A DNA stretch of 64,000 nt from Mastigias papua. Taxonomy: Eukaryota > Cnidaria > Scyphozoa > Rhizostomeae > Mastigiidae. The notes beneath the pieces were generated by a model. It was not told the origin of the DNA. It was given only the letters and a program-made list of their open reading frames with translations, and searched no databases. This document shows positions 1 through 39,812 of the stretch, piece after piece (the first letter of the stretch is position 1; every line of letters begins with the position of its first letter). Location of the stretch: NCBI GenBank assembly GCA_964019165.1, contig OZ025277.1:15472181-15536180 (forward strand), given 5' to 3'. The position numbers were made by a program, and so were the translations under genes.

Positions 1-31609
<31,609 letters not shown>

Positions 31610-32065
31610 GATCTTCATTTGTGAGTATCCAGTTGTTCTATAAAGGTATATGAAATATTTTGTTCTTAATCTTGTTCATTTTTCGTTTTTTTCCTTGTTA
31701 CATACTTTGGTGATGTTGTTCTTCCGTAGTCGTTGGCAATTTGTGTAGAGTCTTGTTTCTGTAATGCATTTTGCCAGTTTGGCTGACTTTAACTCCTTCT
31801 AAATGCATTTCGTTGTGTTCGTTGTGAATAAAAATAAGACTGTGATGACCTTTTCTTTCATTTTTAAGATCAACATTCTGCTGCTTCATAAACCTGGAGG
31901 AAAAAAGCAATTCATGAGCATTGATGCACAATTTGTAAAATTCGTTTGACATTCGTAGTTGTATAGCTTCTTCCAATTGGCATTTGACTCCGTATCCATT
32001 TATTAATCTCTTCTATGAGTTCATTGCTGTAATCAAGATGGCCTCTTTTCTAAGGCCTATAGTAG

Positions 32066-32149
32066 ATGTTACTCGTCTCGCGTGTTACGTTTCTGTTATG
32101 ACGTTACATGTTACTCGTCTCGCGTGTTACGTTTCTGTTATGACGTTAC
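32066..32149. repeat. 42-bp tandem duplication
   Basis: Two adjacent identical 42-bp copies starting ATGTTACTCGTCTCGCG at 32066 and 32108. Each copy itself contains two GTTAC-type boxes and CGTCTCGCG, and is GC-richer than its surroundings. Confidence 0.93.
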
Positions 32150-32165
32150 ATGTTTTTTTTAGTAA

Positions 32166-32310
32166 GAAACAGGTATTCAAGAAATCTGAGGCTCAAGTCA
32201 AGCAAAAATTAAGAAACATTTAAGAAACAAAAGCAGGCTGAGCTTCAACAGTAGACCTGAAAGCACTGTTTTGCACGAAAGCTTTTATTGAACTGGAATA
32301 AATGCAGAAA
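32166..32310 (+). repeat. Dispersed repeat copy 1
   Basis: About 145 bp that aligns by eye with 34293-34440. Shared landmarks in order are GAAACA.GTAT..AAGAAA, ACTCAA/GCTCAA, ATTTAAGAAA, a CAG/CTGA box, and GCTTTTATT.AACTGGA. The copies are clearly diverged. The family is not identified. Confidence 0.6.
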
Positions 32311-33014
32311 ACATCTGTCTCTCAAGCGTTTTTAATTAGAAACATCTATTTCTCATCTCACAGTTGCCTTTTTGTTATTGAAAATTTCAAAAATTAGAGG
32401 AATCATAAAAGGTTGGATTTGACAAAGCAGAAAGTTTGTGTCTTATATGAAAAAGCGTGTAGTAGCTCATTATTGGAAATGTTGACGTCATAAACTTCTA
32501 GCATCAATTGTAGATACGCATCGTTACTTGTAGATGTATCCCATCATGCATTTAGATGGTTTTATTATTTATATCATCGCTTTTGTGCTTTGCACACGTG
32601 GTGATATTTTGAGTTGTAAGAGTTCTCTTAGTAGCCAGAGCAACAAATAATATTTCAAGCTTTTGTGACCGTTGTTGCTGCTGATGCATATTAAATGAAA
32701 TTTTAAAAATTGTTACTAAGAATATTATTCTTACAGCACTTAGTATGAAAAGCTGGTGCTAATAATTTTATTGAGCGACGTTTCAATGTCATCCTAGCAT
32801 CATTGTCAAGATAGATAAGAAAGCATGCTGGTAACTGTATATATACCTATATATGTATTTATGTCTAGAGAAGTTTAAGATATACTTTCTTGTGTTGTAG
32901 ACGTTTCCTTTAATATCTTCATCAGCACTAAACTTACAATGATACCCGTCATGCTTATACTTCCTACATACAATTTGGGTTACAATAGATGGTATCCAAA
33001 GGGAGTCTGCCTGT

Positions 33015-33130
33015 TGGCTACTGTTGCTCATACTACATGGTTGCCACCTGGAAAACCTGGAAGGTGCCCGTATTTTTAGGAAAACCAGTGAAAGCCTGGA
33101 AAATCTGTTGAAAAGCATGTAACTGAGGGA
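33015..33130 (-). repeat. TGGAAAACCTGGAA-type dispersed repeat
   Basis: Dense series of CCTGGAAAA/GGAAAACC/TGGAAAATC words. Similar words recur at about 33395-33430 and at the right edge of the window (63700-63850). Inference: parts of a dispersed, possibly non-autonomous repeat. Confidence 0.45.
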
Positions 33131-33697
33131 AAAGTCAGGGATTCATGTTCGGTTAGTGTTTGTCTAACTGGTCTGGATACCACAATCTGGTTGTGTTAGT
33201 CTTAATGGTGTGGACACTTAGCCATCATACCTATCACACTTTTTTCATGTCTGTATCGCACGCCGTTCCCCTGAAATATTGAGATATTATACACCCTTGC
33301 AGTAAACTGGTGTGGCTAACAGGGCGTGGCCATTAATGGACGTAGCCCGCTAAACCCCCTCAGTCTATGGTGGCTGGCACTGCAATTGTTGGCCATGGAA
33401 AAGTCAGGGTATTTTACATTTCATTTTCTGTCGCAACCGTCAACTAAAATCCAATAGTGCTGAGAAATTTTTAATATATAATTTAGTTTTTTTGTGTGAT
33501 TTGTGTTTATTAGATTTAGTATTGTATAGTGAAGCTTTTGAATCACAAGATGCATATTGCTTTAATAGCTAGGAATTTTGTTCCAACAATTATTGTACCA
33601 TAAACGTAATTGGTTTGCAATTTTACAGGGGCTGTTTTATATTTGTTATTGTAATTGATTTCTCCTGTATACTCTTGACATATATTGTAGTTGAGCA

Positions 33698-33703
33698 AAT
33701 AAA
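33698..33703 (+). promoter_or_regulatory. Possible polyadenylation signal AATAAA
   Basis: AATAAA in GCAAATAAAATC, downstream of the giant gene and followed by T-rich sequence. It could end a 3' UTR of that gene if transcription runs this far; AATAAA at 32297 is an alternative inside a repeat. Confidence 0.3.
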
Positions 33704-34292
33704 ATCATCTTGCCTTGTTTTTATTCTTACCCCCTACCCGATTCAACAGCTGATCTTCTGTAAGAGAGGGTAAAGTCAATCTTCTTGTTTTTGCAGGGTG
33801 TTGTTGCATTCTCATTTTATTTTTCTTCCTTTCGTTTGATATCTCAATTTTTAGTGTATCCCATTATCTTTAGTCAATGGATGATGTTAGCAGGTGATAG
33901 GATGATCTCGATAAATATTGTATTGAAGTAACATGGCTATGATCTAATAAGTGTATCGATAGATGTTTGAGATAGGAGCCGCAGCCTTGCAATAAGTTTT
34001 TTAATGCCAGAACGACGAAAATATGTGAAATCATTTTATATTTAAGATTTAATTCGACACATTTCAGACTTGGACAGTCCGGTGGGAAATTCAGTTGCGA
34101 CAACTTCGGTTTCGAAAATTCCGTATTTATAACGTTTCATCCCATACATGAGTGAAAGGGAAGTGTGACTAAGGTATATATAAGGATAGGAAAATGGGAT
34201 ATCGATAGAGCTGCCATGTTTGACATATAAATGTATAGGTAGACTGCCACACTTGTACTCAGCACCTCCGGCACCTTACCCTTTTTTATAAC

Positions 34293-34440
34293 AGAAACAA
34301 GTATATAAGAAAGATGGGACTCAAATCAGCCAAGAATTTAGAAAAATTTAAGAAATACAACCAGTCTGAACATCAAGAAGTAAACAGAAAAAGATGTTTT
34401 TATAAAAAGCGCTTTTATTAAACTGGAAGCAAACTCGTCA
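34293..34440 (+). repeat. Dispersed repeat copy 2
   Basis: Diverged copy of 32166-32310. It ends shortly before the left end of the Tc1-like relic. Related sequence resumes at 35391, just after the relic's right end, suggesting that the relic inserted into this repeat. Confidence 0.55.
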
Positions 34441-34519
34441 TTTAAAATGATTCACATTTTCCACACATCAATAGAAGAATCGAATTTCTATATATGTATT
34501 TATATGTATTCAAAAAGTA

Positions 34520-35361
34520 TAAAAGCTACCGTTCAAAAAGTGTTGGGACGATTCGATAAAAGAATGATCGCGTCGACTTTGCTTCTATGTGGCAAAGTTA
34601 AGTTATTGTGATTAATTTTTGCTATCAATGAGGACTTTTTCTGATGCGGCTTTAAAAGCTATAGTTTTTAATGATTTTTCTTTGCTATGTTTTTGCTAAT
34701 GCTTCAAAAGTTGGGCTTTTTTCACGCCAACATGATGTTTTGTAAAGGTTCAAACCTACTACATGAAAAGATATAAAAAGGTGCCTGAAAATAGATACAA
34801 AAAAGATTGGCTAAAATAATAGCAACAGTTTGTGATACCCAGTAATTGGGTAACTGCTCCGAAATGGAGAATTAGCTTCGGTTATTTATTGATTTATTTA
34901 TTTAGCACTCTCAATAAAAACTTTTCATGTCTTGGCGTCTTGATCTTCAATGGTCTGTCAACCCTTGGCAGATTTTTTATGGTTCTAAGTTTAAAGCACT
35001 TTTTCATACAGCGAAAGCTGCATTCTTTGAGCAGCCCACAATTGCTGCAATTTCTTGATAGCTTTTACCATTATTTTTGTAAAAAGCAATTTCCAAATGC
35101 TTCTCGTATGATATTTCATGACGCTTGATAAATGCCATGTTCATGTTTTTGGCCTAGAAAAATCTTTCGTTTAATCTTTTTTCGAATACCGTGGCGCAAC
35201 TGAAAAGCTTTGACATATAAACAATGTCTTATAAAAATGTCATGGTAATAATCGGTTGTCCTATTTGATAAGAGAGGATCAAATGCATGTTTTTTAAAGC
35301 TTTTAACGTAGACGTCCTTCGAAACTTCGAATCGTCCCAATACTTTTTGAACGGGAGTGTA
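34520..35361 (-). mobile_element. Decayed Tc1/mariner-like transposon
   Basis: Inverted terminal repeats are visible: GTTCAAAAAGTGTTGGGACG at 34531 and its reverse complement with one mismatch near 35334-35353, flanked on the right by GGGAGTGTA. Between them, the minus strand encodes pieces of a Tc1-type DNA-binding domain. One is a helix-turn-helix (GKSYQEIAAIVGCSKNAA). A second frame contains RPLKIKTPRHEKFLLRVL, which resembles the GRPRKTxPRxDR region of Tc1 transposases. The pieces lie in different frames, stops interrupt them, and the element (about 0.84 kb) is shorter than an intact Tc1. No catalytic DDE/D segment was recognised. Confidence 0.8.
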
Positions 35362-35390
35362 CATTAACCTATAATACATTAACCCCCGAT

Positions 35391-35470
35391 TCGTCTTCAA
35401 GAAGCTTAAGACACAGTTATAAAAGATTTCAGGCTGGACTTGACAAAATATTAAGGAACACCCAGGCTGA
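35391..35470 (+). repeat. Dispersed repeat copy 3 (partial)
   Basis: Shares TATAAAAG.TT, GGA(C/T)TTGACAAA and GCAGAAAGTTTGT with 32396-32440, and general layout with the 34293 copy. It lies between the Tc1-like relic and the left end of the ISL2EU-like element. Confidence 0.45.
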
Positions 35471-35518
35471 AAGCAGAAAGTTTGTTTTAGCCTAATTACT
35501 ATAAAGTGTTTCTGCCAT

Positions 35519-35815
35519 ACGCTCTTAAACCGGAAACGTGTAGTGATTGGTCAAGTGTACTGAGCCTTAGCGACTCGGTAGCAACCAGCTAACATTCATA
35601 AGTTTCACGATACTTCTGCTAATTAGTGTAGTGTCAAACACTTAATGAAGATTCCAACGGAGTAAAAACTTGAGTGTCATCACAAGTTAATACCAGATTG
35701 GACTTTTGCTAATTTATCATCATTCACTTCGTCGAAAGGATTTCTCTTGTTATTGAACATCGTGTGAACTTTTGAGCTGCGCGGTTAGGCCATTGAATTC
35801 TCGTTTTACCGCAAT
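35519..35815 (+). repeat. Left terminal inverted repeat of the ISL2EU-like element
   Basis: Matches the reverse complement of 39165-39468. Anchors include ACGCTCTTAAACCGGAAACG, GCCTTAGCGACTCGGTAGCA and CTTCGTCGAAAGGAT. The inner limit near 35815 is approximate. Confidence 0.9.
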
Positions 35816-35833
35816 ACATATTGATTTTGGTTG

Positions 35834-35840
35834 TATATAA
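35834..35840 (+). promoter_or_regulatory. Possible TATA box for the transposon nuclease gene
   Basis: TATATAA about 85-92 bp upstream of the ATG at 35926, at the inner edge of the left inverted repeat. Position and sequence fit a core promoter, but the region is AT-rich, so this is tentative. Confidence 0.3.
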
Positions 35841-35925
35841 TATATGTTGTTCATTTTTTGAGTTCTTTAAAATACATTCATCGTTTTGTCGCTTCGTCCA
35901 TAAATCTCGTGGAGTAAGTTCAAAG

Positions 35926-37245
35926 ATGGCTAATGAAATAATCACAATAGCTGGAATGGTGAATTTTTTCAAAGAGGATACCAATACCATAACCAAAGGA
36001 GAATTGAAATATAAGGCTGACTTTGTGCTAGACTTACGTTTGACTGGCTTGACAGTTGTTTCCAAAGTAAGGGCATCCATGAAAGATAAGAGTTACTCGG
36101 TGACTCTTACTATTGATGGTGATGGTAGTATTTTAATGGGGAATTGTGAATGCCCTCGTGGCAATTGGATCTGTAGCCATATGGCTGCAACGGCCATTTA
36201 TGTGAACAAAAAGGGTATGTCAAAGACTGACTTGCCCAATACCTGGCTGGCAAAACCAAAGAAAGCTGCCAAACTAGGCACTAAAACACTGGCAGAATTT
36301 TTTCCTCACCCAAAACCTGGGTATAAAGCCTGCTCCAGAGAGATCACAACAGAAGACAGGGACTATTTTTGTGAAAAATTAACAGCAGCATCTAAAAGTG
36401 GAGATTGCTTGCCACTTCAGTGGATCCTAGGGCCTGAGCCATCACATTCAGTATCTAATTTGGCACCATACTTAATAGAGGATATTATGGAGGATTTTAT
36501 CACTGATAAATGTATATTTATTGAAAAAGCTACAGTAACTAAGGAGCAAATCTCTTGGCTTGCTAGGGCAACTGTTGAACAAAGAAAATCTGCATTGTGG
36601 GGCCAGCTTCGTAAACTTAGGTTGACTGGAAGCAACTTTGGTGAGGTCATTGCTGCATGTTTGAGAAAGGAACAAAGTAAGAAACCCTTTCCACCATCAC
36701 TGTTCAAAAGACTAAGGGGCGAGTATTCAATTGGCAGCAAAGACTCAGTATTGTGGGGGCAAATGCATGAAGCCAGTGCTATTGCTAAATACCAAGAAAT
36801 TACTGGGAATCATGTTCAGCCAATTGGTCTTGTCTTGCTTCCTTGTGGGTTTTTGGGAAGTAGTCCTGATGGGATAATTTTTGATATCAGTCAAGAGGGG
36901 GCAGCTACTCAAGGGGTATTAGAAATAAAATGCCCTTGGTCTCATAGGAACTCTTCCATAAATCAAATGGTAGCTGAAGAATTAAAGGGCAAGGACAAAA
37001 AGAAGAGTTTTTTTCTAACAGCTACCAAAGAGCTAAACAAAGAACACAATTATTGGCATCAAGTCCAGGCAGAGATTCTGGCAGCTAATGTTACATGGGC
37101 CCATTTTGTAATCTGGACTACAGTGGACTGTGCAATTTTGAGGATTGAGAAAGACTTAGCTTGGGAGGCCAAGTATGTCCCCATGCTTAAAGAGTTTTAT
37201 TTGAATGACTTAATTCCAACCTGTTTTTTAAAAGAGGATGAGTAA
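35926..37245 (+). CDS. Transposon-encoded SWIM zinc finger + YqaJ-type nuclease
   Basis: Single-exon gene, 439 residues. The ATG at 35926 was chosen over upstream in-frame starts because the extra N-terminus reads like translated leader. The SWIM finger is at residues 74-85 (C74-x-C76 ... C83-x-H85). Residues 230-410 carry the YqaJ / lambda-exonuclease-like PD-(D/E)xK fold: WGQMHE with E282, SSPDG with D315, LEIK with E333 and K335, and YWHQVQ with Gln379/381. All the nuclease residues one would look for are present, and there are no stops or frameshifts. It converges on the transposase, with 35 bp between the stops. Inference: the nuclease acts with the transposase in the nucleus at element ends or during repair of donor sites; its biochemical role in this family is not settled. 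Confidence 0.92.
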   Translation: MANEIITIAGMVNFFKEDTNTITKGELKYKADFVLDLRLTGLTVVSKVRASMKDKSYSVTLTIDGDGSILMGNCECPRGNWICSHMAATAIYVNKKGMSKTDLPNTWLAKPKKAAKLGTKTLAEFFPHPKPGYKACSREITTEDRDYFCEKLTAASKSGDCLPLQWILGPEPSHSVSNLAPYLIEDIMEDFITDKCIFIEKATVTKEQISWLARATVEQRKSALWGQLRKLRLTGSNFGEVIAACLRKEQSKKPFPPSLFKRLRGEYSIGSKDSVLWGQMHEASAIAKYQEITGNHVQPIGLVLLPCGFLGSSPDGIIFDISQEGAATQGVLEIKCPWSHRNSSINQMVAEELKGKDKKKSFFLTATKELNKEHNYWHQVQAEILAANVTWAHFVIWTTVDCAILRIEKDLAWEAKYVPMLKEFYLNDLIPTCFLKEDE

Positions 37246-37280
37246 TGAGTGTAAAAATATATCAGTTTCAATACAATAGT

Positions 37281-38937
37281 CTATGGTATTAGGTCTTTGC
37301 TGGAAGTAATGCCTGCCTGGTATTCTTGGAAAATTCCTGCTATAATGGGTGTCTGTAGGTTAACAAGTGCTGCACACACTTGAACAATCATGTCTGTGAA
37401 AGGCCTTAGATGACCATTAATGTATCCAAGAATTTTGTAGTTCCTTAACCGCTCAATTGCTCTTTCTACATGAATCCTGCATCTTGAGAGCTTTCGAGAA
37501 TATACAGCCTCTTCCTTTGTAAATTTGGTTTTACCAGAAAGGAAGGCAGGCATATTTAAAAAAACATTCTTTGGAAGTATGTCATGAATGACAAATCCTT
37601 TGTCTGCTAAAATCAAGTCACCAGCCTGTAAGAGAAGGAACTTACTCAGCTTACAATTAAGAGTACCTTCATGAAATAATACCAGTAATACACAGGAGGT
37701 AATCATCAATACTTAGTAACTAACCCAATGGCAAAGCTATATATGCCTATCCTTTTAAGTTGCTCAGGTATGTCTTCATGAGGAGACTTAAAACCATTAT
37801 AGAAACATGATGTGCAAAGCAGACTAGAGTCCATATTGCCATAAGACTCACCTTTAAGTGTGATAAAACTCCAGATTCACATGTAACTACTTTGTCACTC
37901 GTGCCTCCAGGAAACCCTTGGCTAACAAATGTAATTGCTCCATTGGGAGCTACACCGATTAAGAACTTGGCTGTCAAATAATGTTTATAATTGCTGTAAA
38001 CTGCTGAGGCTGCTAAAAGGTCACTCCTTGGAGCTGCAATTCTAAATTCTGTGCAGTCTATAATAAGTCTACAATTTGTAAAATCCCCAAATAAATCTGG
38101 TAAACTCGATTTGTTTTTTAATTGTGATGGAATACTGGACATGCACCCAACAACGATGATCTCATGTAAAGCATGTAGAAAAGTCATGAAGATGTTTTGA
38201 ATAGTTGTCTGACTCAAACCAAATCTCTGAGCAAGATCAAAATAGGGCAAATCAAGTCGAAGTCTCATAAGACATATCAGAAGTTGGTTCTCCACACTAA
38301 TTGTTCTAACTGCCTTGCCAGACCAATAATTTAATGGGGAAACTACTTTAATCATGTCCACAATTGCTTCAAAAATTGAACTTGCAACGCCAGTATAATT
38401 TTTTACGTCAGTATCAGACAAATTTGAAAACGTAAATGTAAGTTTTTGAAGACATTCGATTTTTTGTACAAGTTGTTCTACATCAGCAGTTGCATTACAA
38501 ATTTTTTCACAGGAGCTTGCAGCTGGCGTTGCGAAGACTGGCTTAAAAGCAGCGTTTTCAAAGGCGTCCAGACCTACTACTTCTACAGCATCTGCTGATT
38601 CTGCTGTTCTTTTGTCTCTATTTAGGACACGAGTGGAACGCTTCCCTACTTTCTCATCGTCAGGTTTACCACGAAGATTAACGCTTGGTACTGCGCCCTT
38701 GCATAGGCGGCGTTTTTTGTAGGTATGTGGCGTGTCTGTATCTGGCACGTACATGTCATGTTCAAGAAAATGCCTAGAACATACATATGATGTTGAACTA
38801 GGGGTAAAATTCTCTCTCCTTACGCGACAAACCCAAGCGTTAAGCAGTTTTACATCCTTAGGATAACGGAAAAATGACAAGTCTGGATTTTTCACTGAAG
38901 AACTATAGCAGCCGTAAACAGAGCAATAATTCGGCAT
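37281..38937 (-). CDS. THAP-domain DDE transposase (PIF/Harbinger, ISL2EU-like), two exons
   Basis: Exon 1 is 38937-37852 and exon 2 is 37625-37281. The phase-0 intron has GTGAGT and TTACAG ends, and the product is 476 residues. An N-terminal THAP zinc finger is complete: C5, C10, C53, H56 and an AVPSVNL box (residues 82-88) in place of AVPTIF. Residues about 200-260 form a helix-turn-helix (DLAQRFGLSQTTIQNIF). The DDE_Tnp_4 catalytic core has D294 (LIIDCTEF), D370 (ILADKGF, across the intron) and E416 (HVERAIERL). The length and all three acidic residues indicate an intact enzyme. Its start lies about 530 bp inside the right end, so transcription enters from the right inverted repeat. Inference: THAP binds the element ends and the RNase H-like core cuts and joins DNA. 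Confidence 0.94.
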
Positions 38938-38988
38938 GATCTTGGAGCGCTATTCACACCATATAAAAGCGATGTGCAATAATTAGAC

Positions 38989-39090
38989 GAGAAGCCACTG
39001 GCCTAACCAAAACCTGAAGTTGAAATATTAGAACGATCAAGTAGCTGGTAATAACGAGAGCCAATCCTTTTTGATGAACAGCAATTCAGG
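38989..39090 (-). repeat. Diverged subterminal copy of the right inverted repeat
   Basis: Shares the order of landmarks with 39179-39240: GGCCTAAC, AAGTT, AACGA, AATAACGAGA and CAATCCTTT. It lies just upstream of the transposase start. Confidence 0.6.
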
Positions 39091-39164
39091 GATAAGCTAA
39101 CAAACTATCAATACAGCAACTAATTTCGATTAACATAATACATACACATTCGTAAACATAGTGC

Positions 39165-39468
39165 GATGAAACGGGAAGTCAATGGCCTAACTGCAGCTCA
39201 AAAGTTCAAACGACATTCAATAACGAGACACAATCCTTTCGACGAAGTGTATGAAGAAAAATGAAAAACAGCAAAATTCAGTCAATTCTAGTAATAACTT
39301 GTGATGGAATTCAAGTGTTTTCTCCGTCGAACAGTTCACCACATGTTGCATTTCACTCCACTAAATAGTGAAAGTATGGCACAACTTGTAAATATTAGCT
39401 GGTTGCTACCGAGTCGCTAAGGCTCAGCACAGCTAACCAATCACAATACGTTTCCGGTTTAAGAGCGT
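39165..39468 (-). repeat. Right terminal inverted repeat of the ISL2EU-like element
   Basis: Inverted partner of the left arm, ending ...TTTAAGAGCGT followed by AT. A third, diverged copy of its inner part lies just inside at 38989-39090, so the right end carries a subterminal duplication. Confidence 0.9.
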
Positions 39469-39470
39469 AT

Positions 39471-39812
39471 TGTGAAGGTGTACCGGACAGCAATAGTGCA
39501 ACCTGTTGGTGACAATGAGGAGGAGCTGAACTAAACAAAGCGACAAACACTGCTCAATAGCGACAAAGTGGCTGCATAAACGATCCGGAAAATGAGCAGA
39601 TCATAATTTTGCGCATCTCCTGGTCTAAAGTATACGTACCTGTTTAAACATTTATTGTTCTCAGGGGTTTGTTTGGATGATATAGGAAAATCATGGTCAT
39701 ATCTGGCGAAAAATGGAGTTTTGGGGAGTAAACCATTAAACACGCAGCCATTTTTCCACTGGACGCAGCAATTGTGGTGCTGATTGAAACCGCGAAGAAA
39801 CGAAGAAAAATT
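39471..39812. other. Short intergenic / 5' region of the TMEM163-like gene
   Basis: 342 bp between the transposon's right end and the TMEM163-like ATG. No distinct promoter motif was recognised. Any promoter of that gene must lie here, in its first intron, or within or beyond the transposon. Confidence 0.5.

Larger units (their letters stand above)
31610..34519. other. Intergenic repeat-rich zone downstream of the giant gene
   Basis: No convincing gene. It contains a strong donor (GTGAGT at 31621) just after the inferred stop, a 42-bp tandem duplication (32066-32149), copies of a degenerate repeat (32166-32310 and 34293-34440) and TGGAAAA-rich repeat sequence (about 33015-33130 and 33395-33430). 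It also has AATAAA signals at 32297 and 33698, and a hydrophobic open frame behind a good acceptor at 33797-33931. Confidence 0.6.
35519..39468. mobile_element. ISL2EU/PIF-Harbinger-like DNA transposon, apparently complete, 3.95 kb
   Basis: Seen: the ends are inverted repeats beginning ACGCTCTTAAACCGGAAACG at 35519 and ending with the complement at 39468. The similarity continues inward for about 300 bp (35519-35815 against 39165-39468) with moderate divergence. AT flanks both ends (35517-35518 and 39469-39470), as expected of a 2-bp target-site duplication. Inside are two convergent genes: a SWIM+YqaJ nuclease (+) and a two-exon THAP/DDE transposase (-). Family knowledge, from memory: ISL2EU elements are PIF/Harbinger relatives that pair a DDE transposase with a YqaJ-type nuclease and use short AT target duplications. 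Both frames are open, so the copy may be autonomous, though arm divergence argues against a very recent insertion. Confidence 0.9.

Noticed and set aside
31984..32223. 79-codon + strand frame with a duplicated RLACYVSVMTLHV segment
   Set aside because: The duplication is the 42-bp DNA repeat. There is no start context, family or splice support, and it sits in repeat sequence.
32789..33118. 109-codon minus-strand frame
   Set aside because: It runs through repeat-like sequence. No domain was recognised and there is no supporting splice structure; it may be part of a transposon tail, but this cannot be shown.
39531..39743. 70-codon minus-strand frame upstream of the TMEM163-like gene
   Set aside because: No family, in the presumed promoter/5' UTR, and no splice partners seen.
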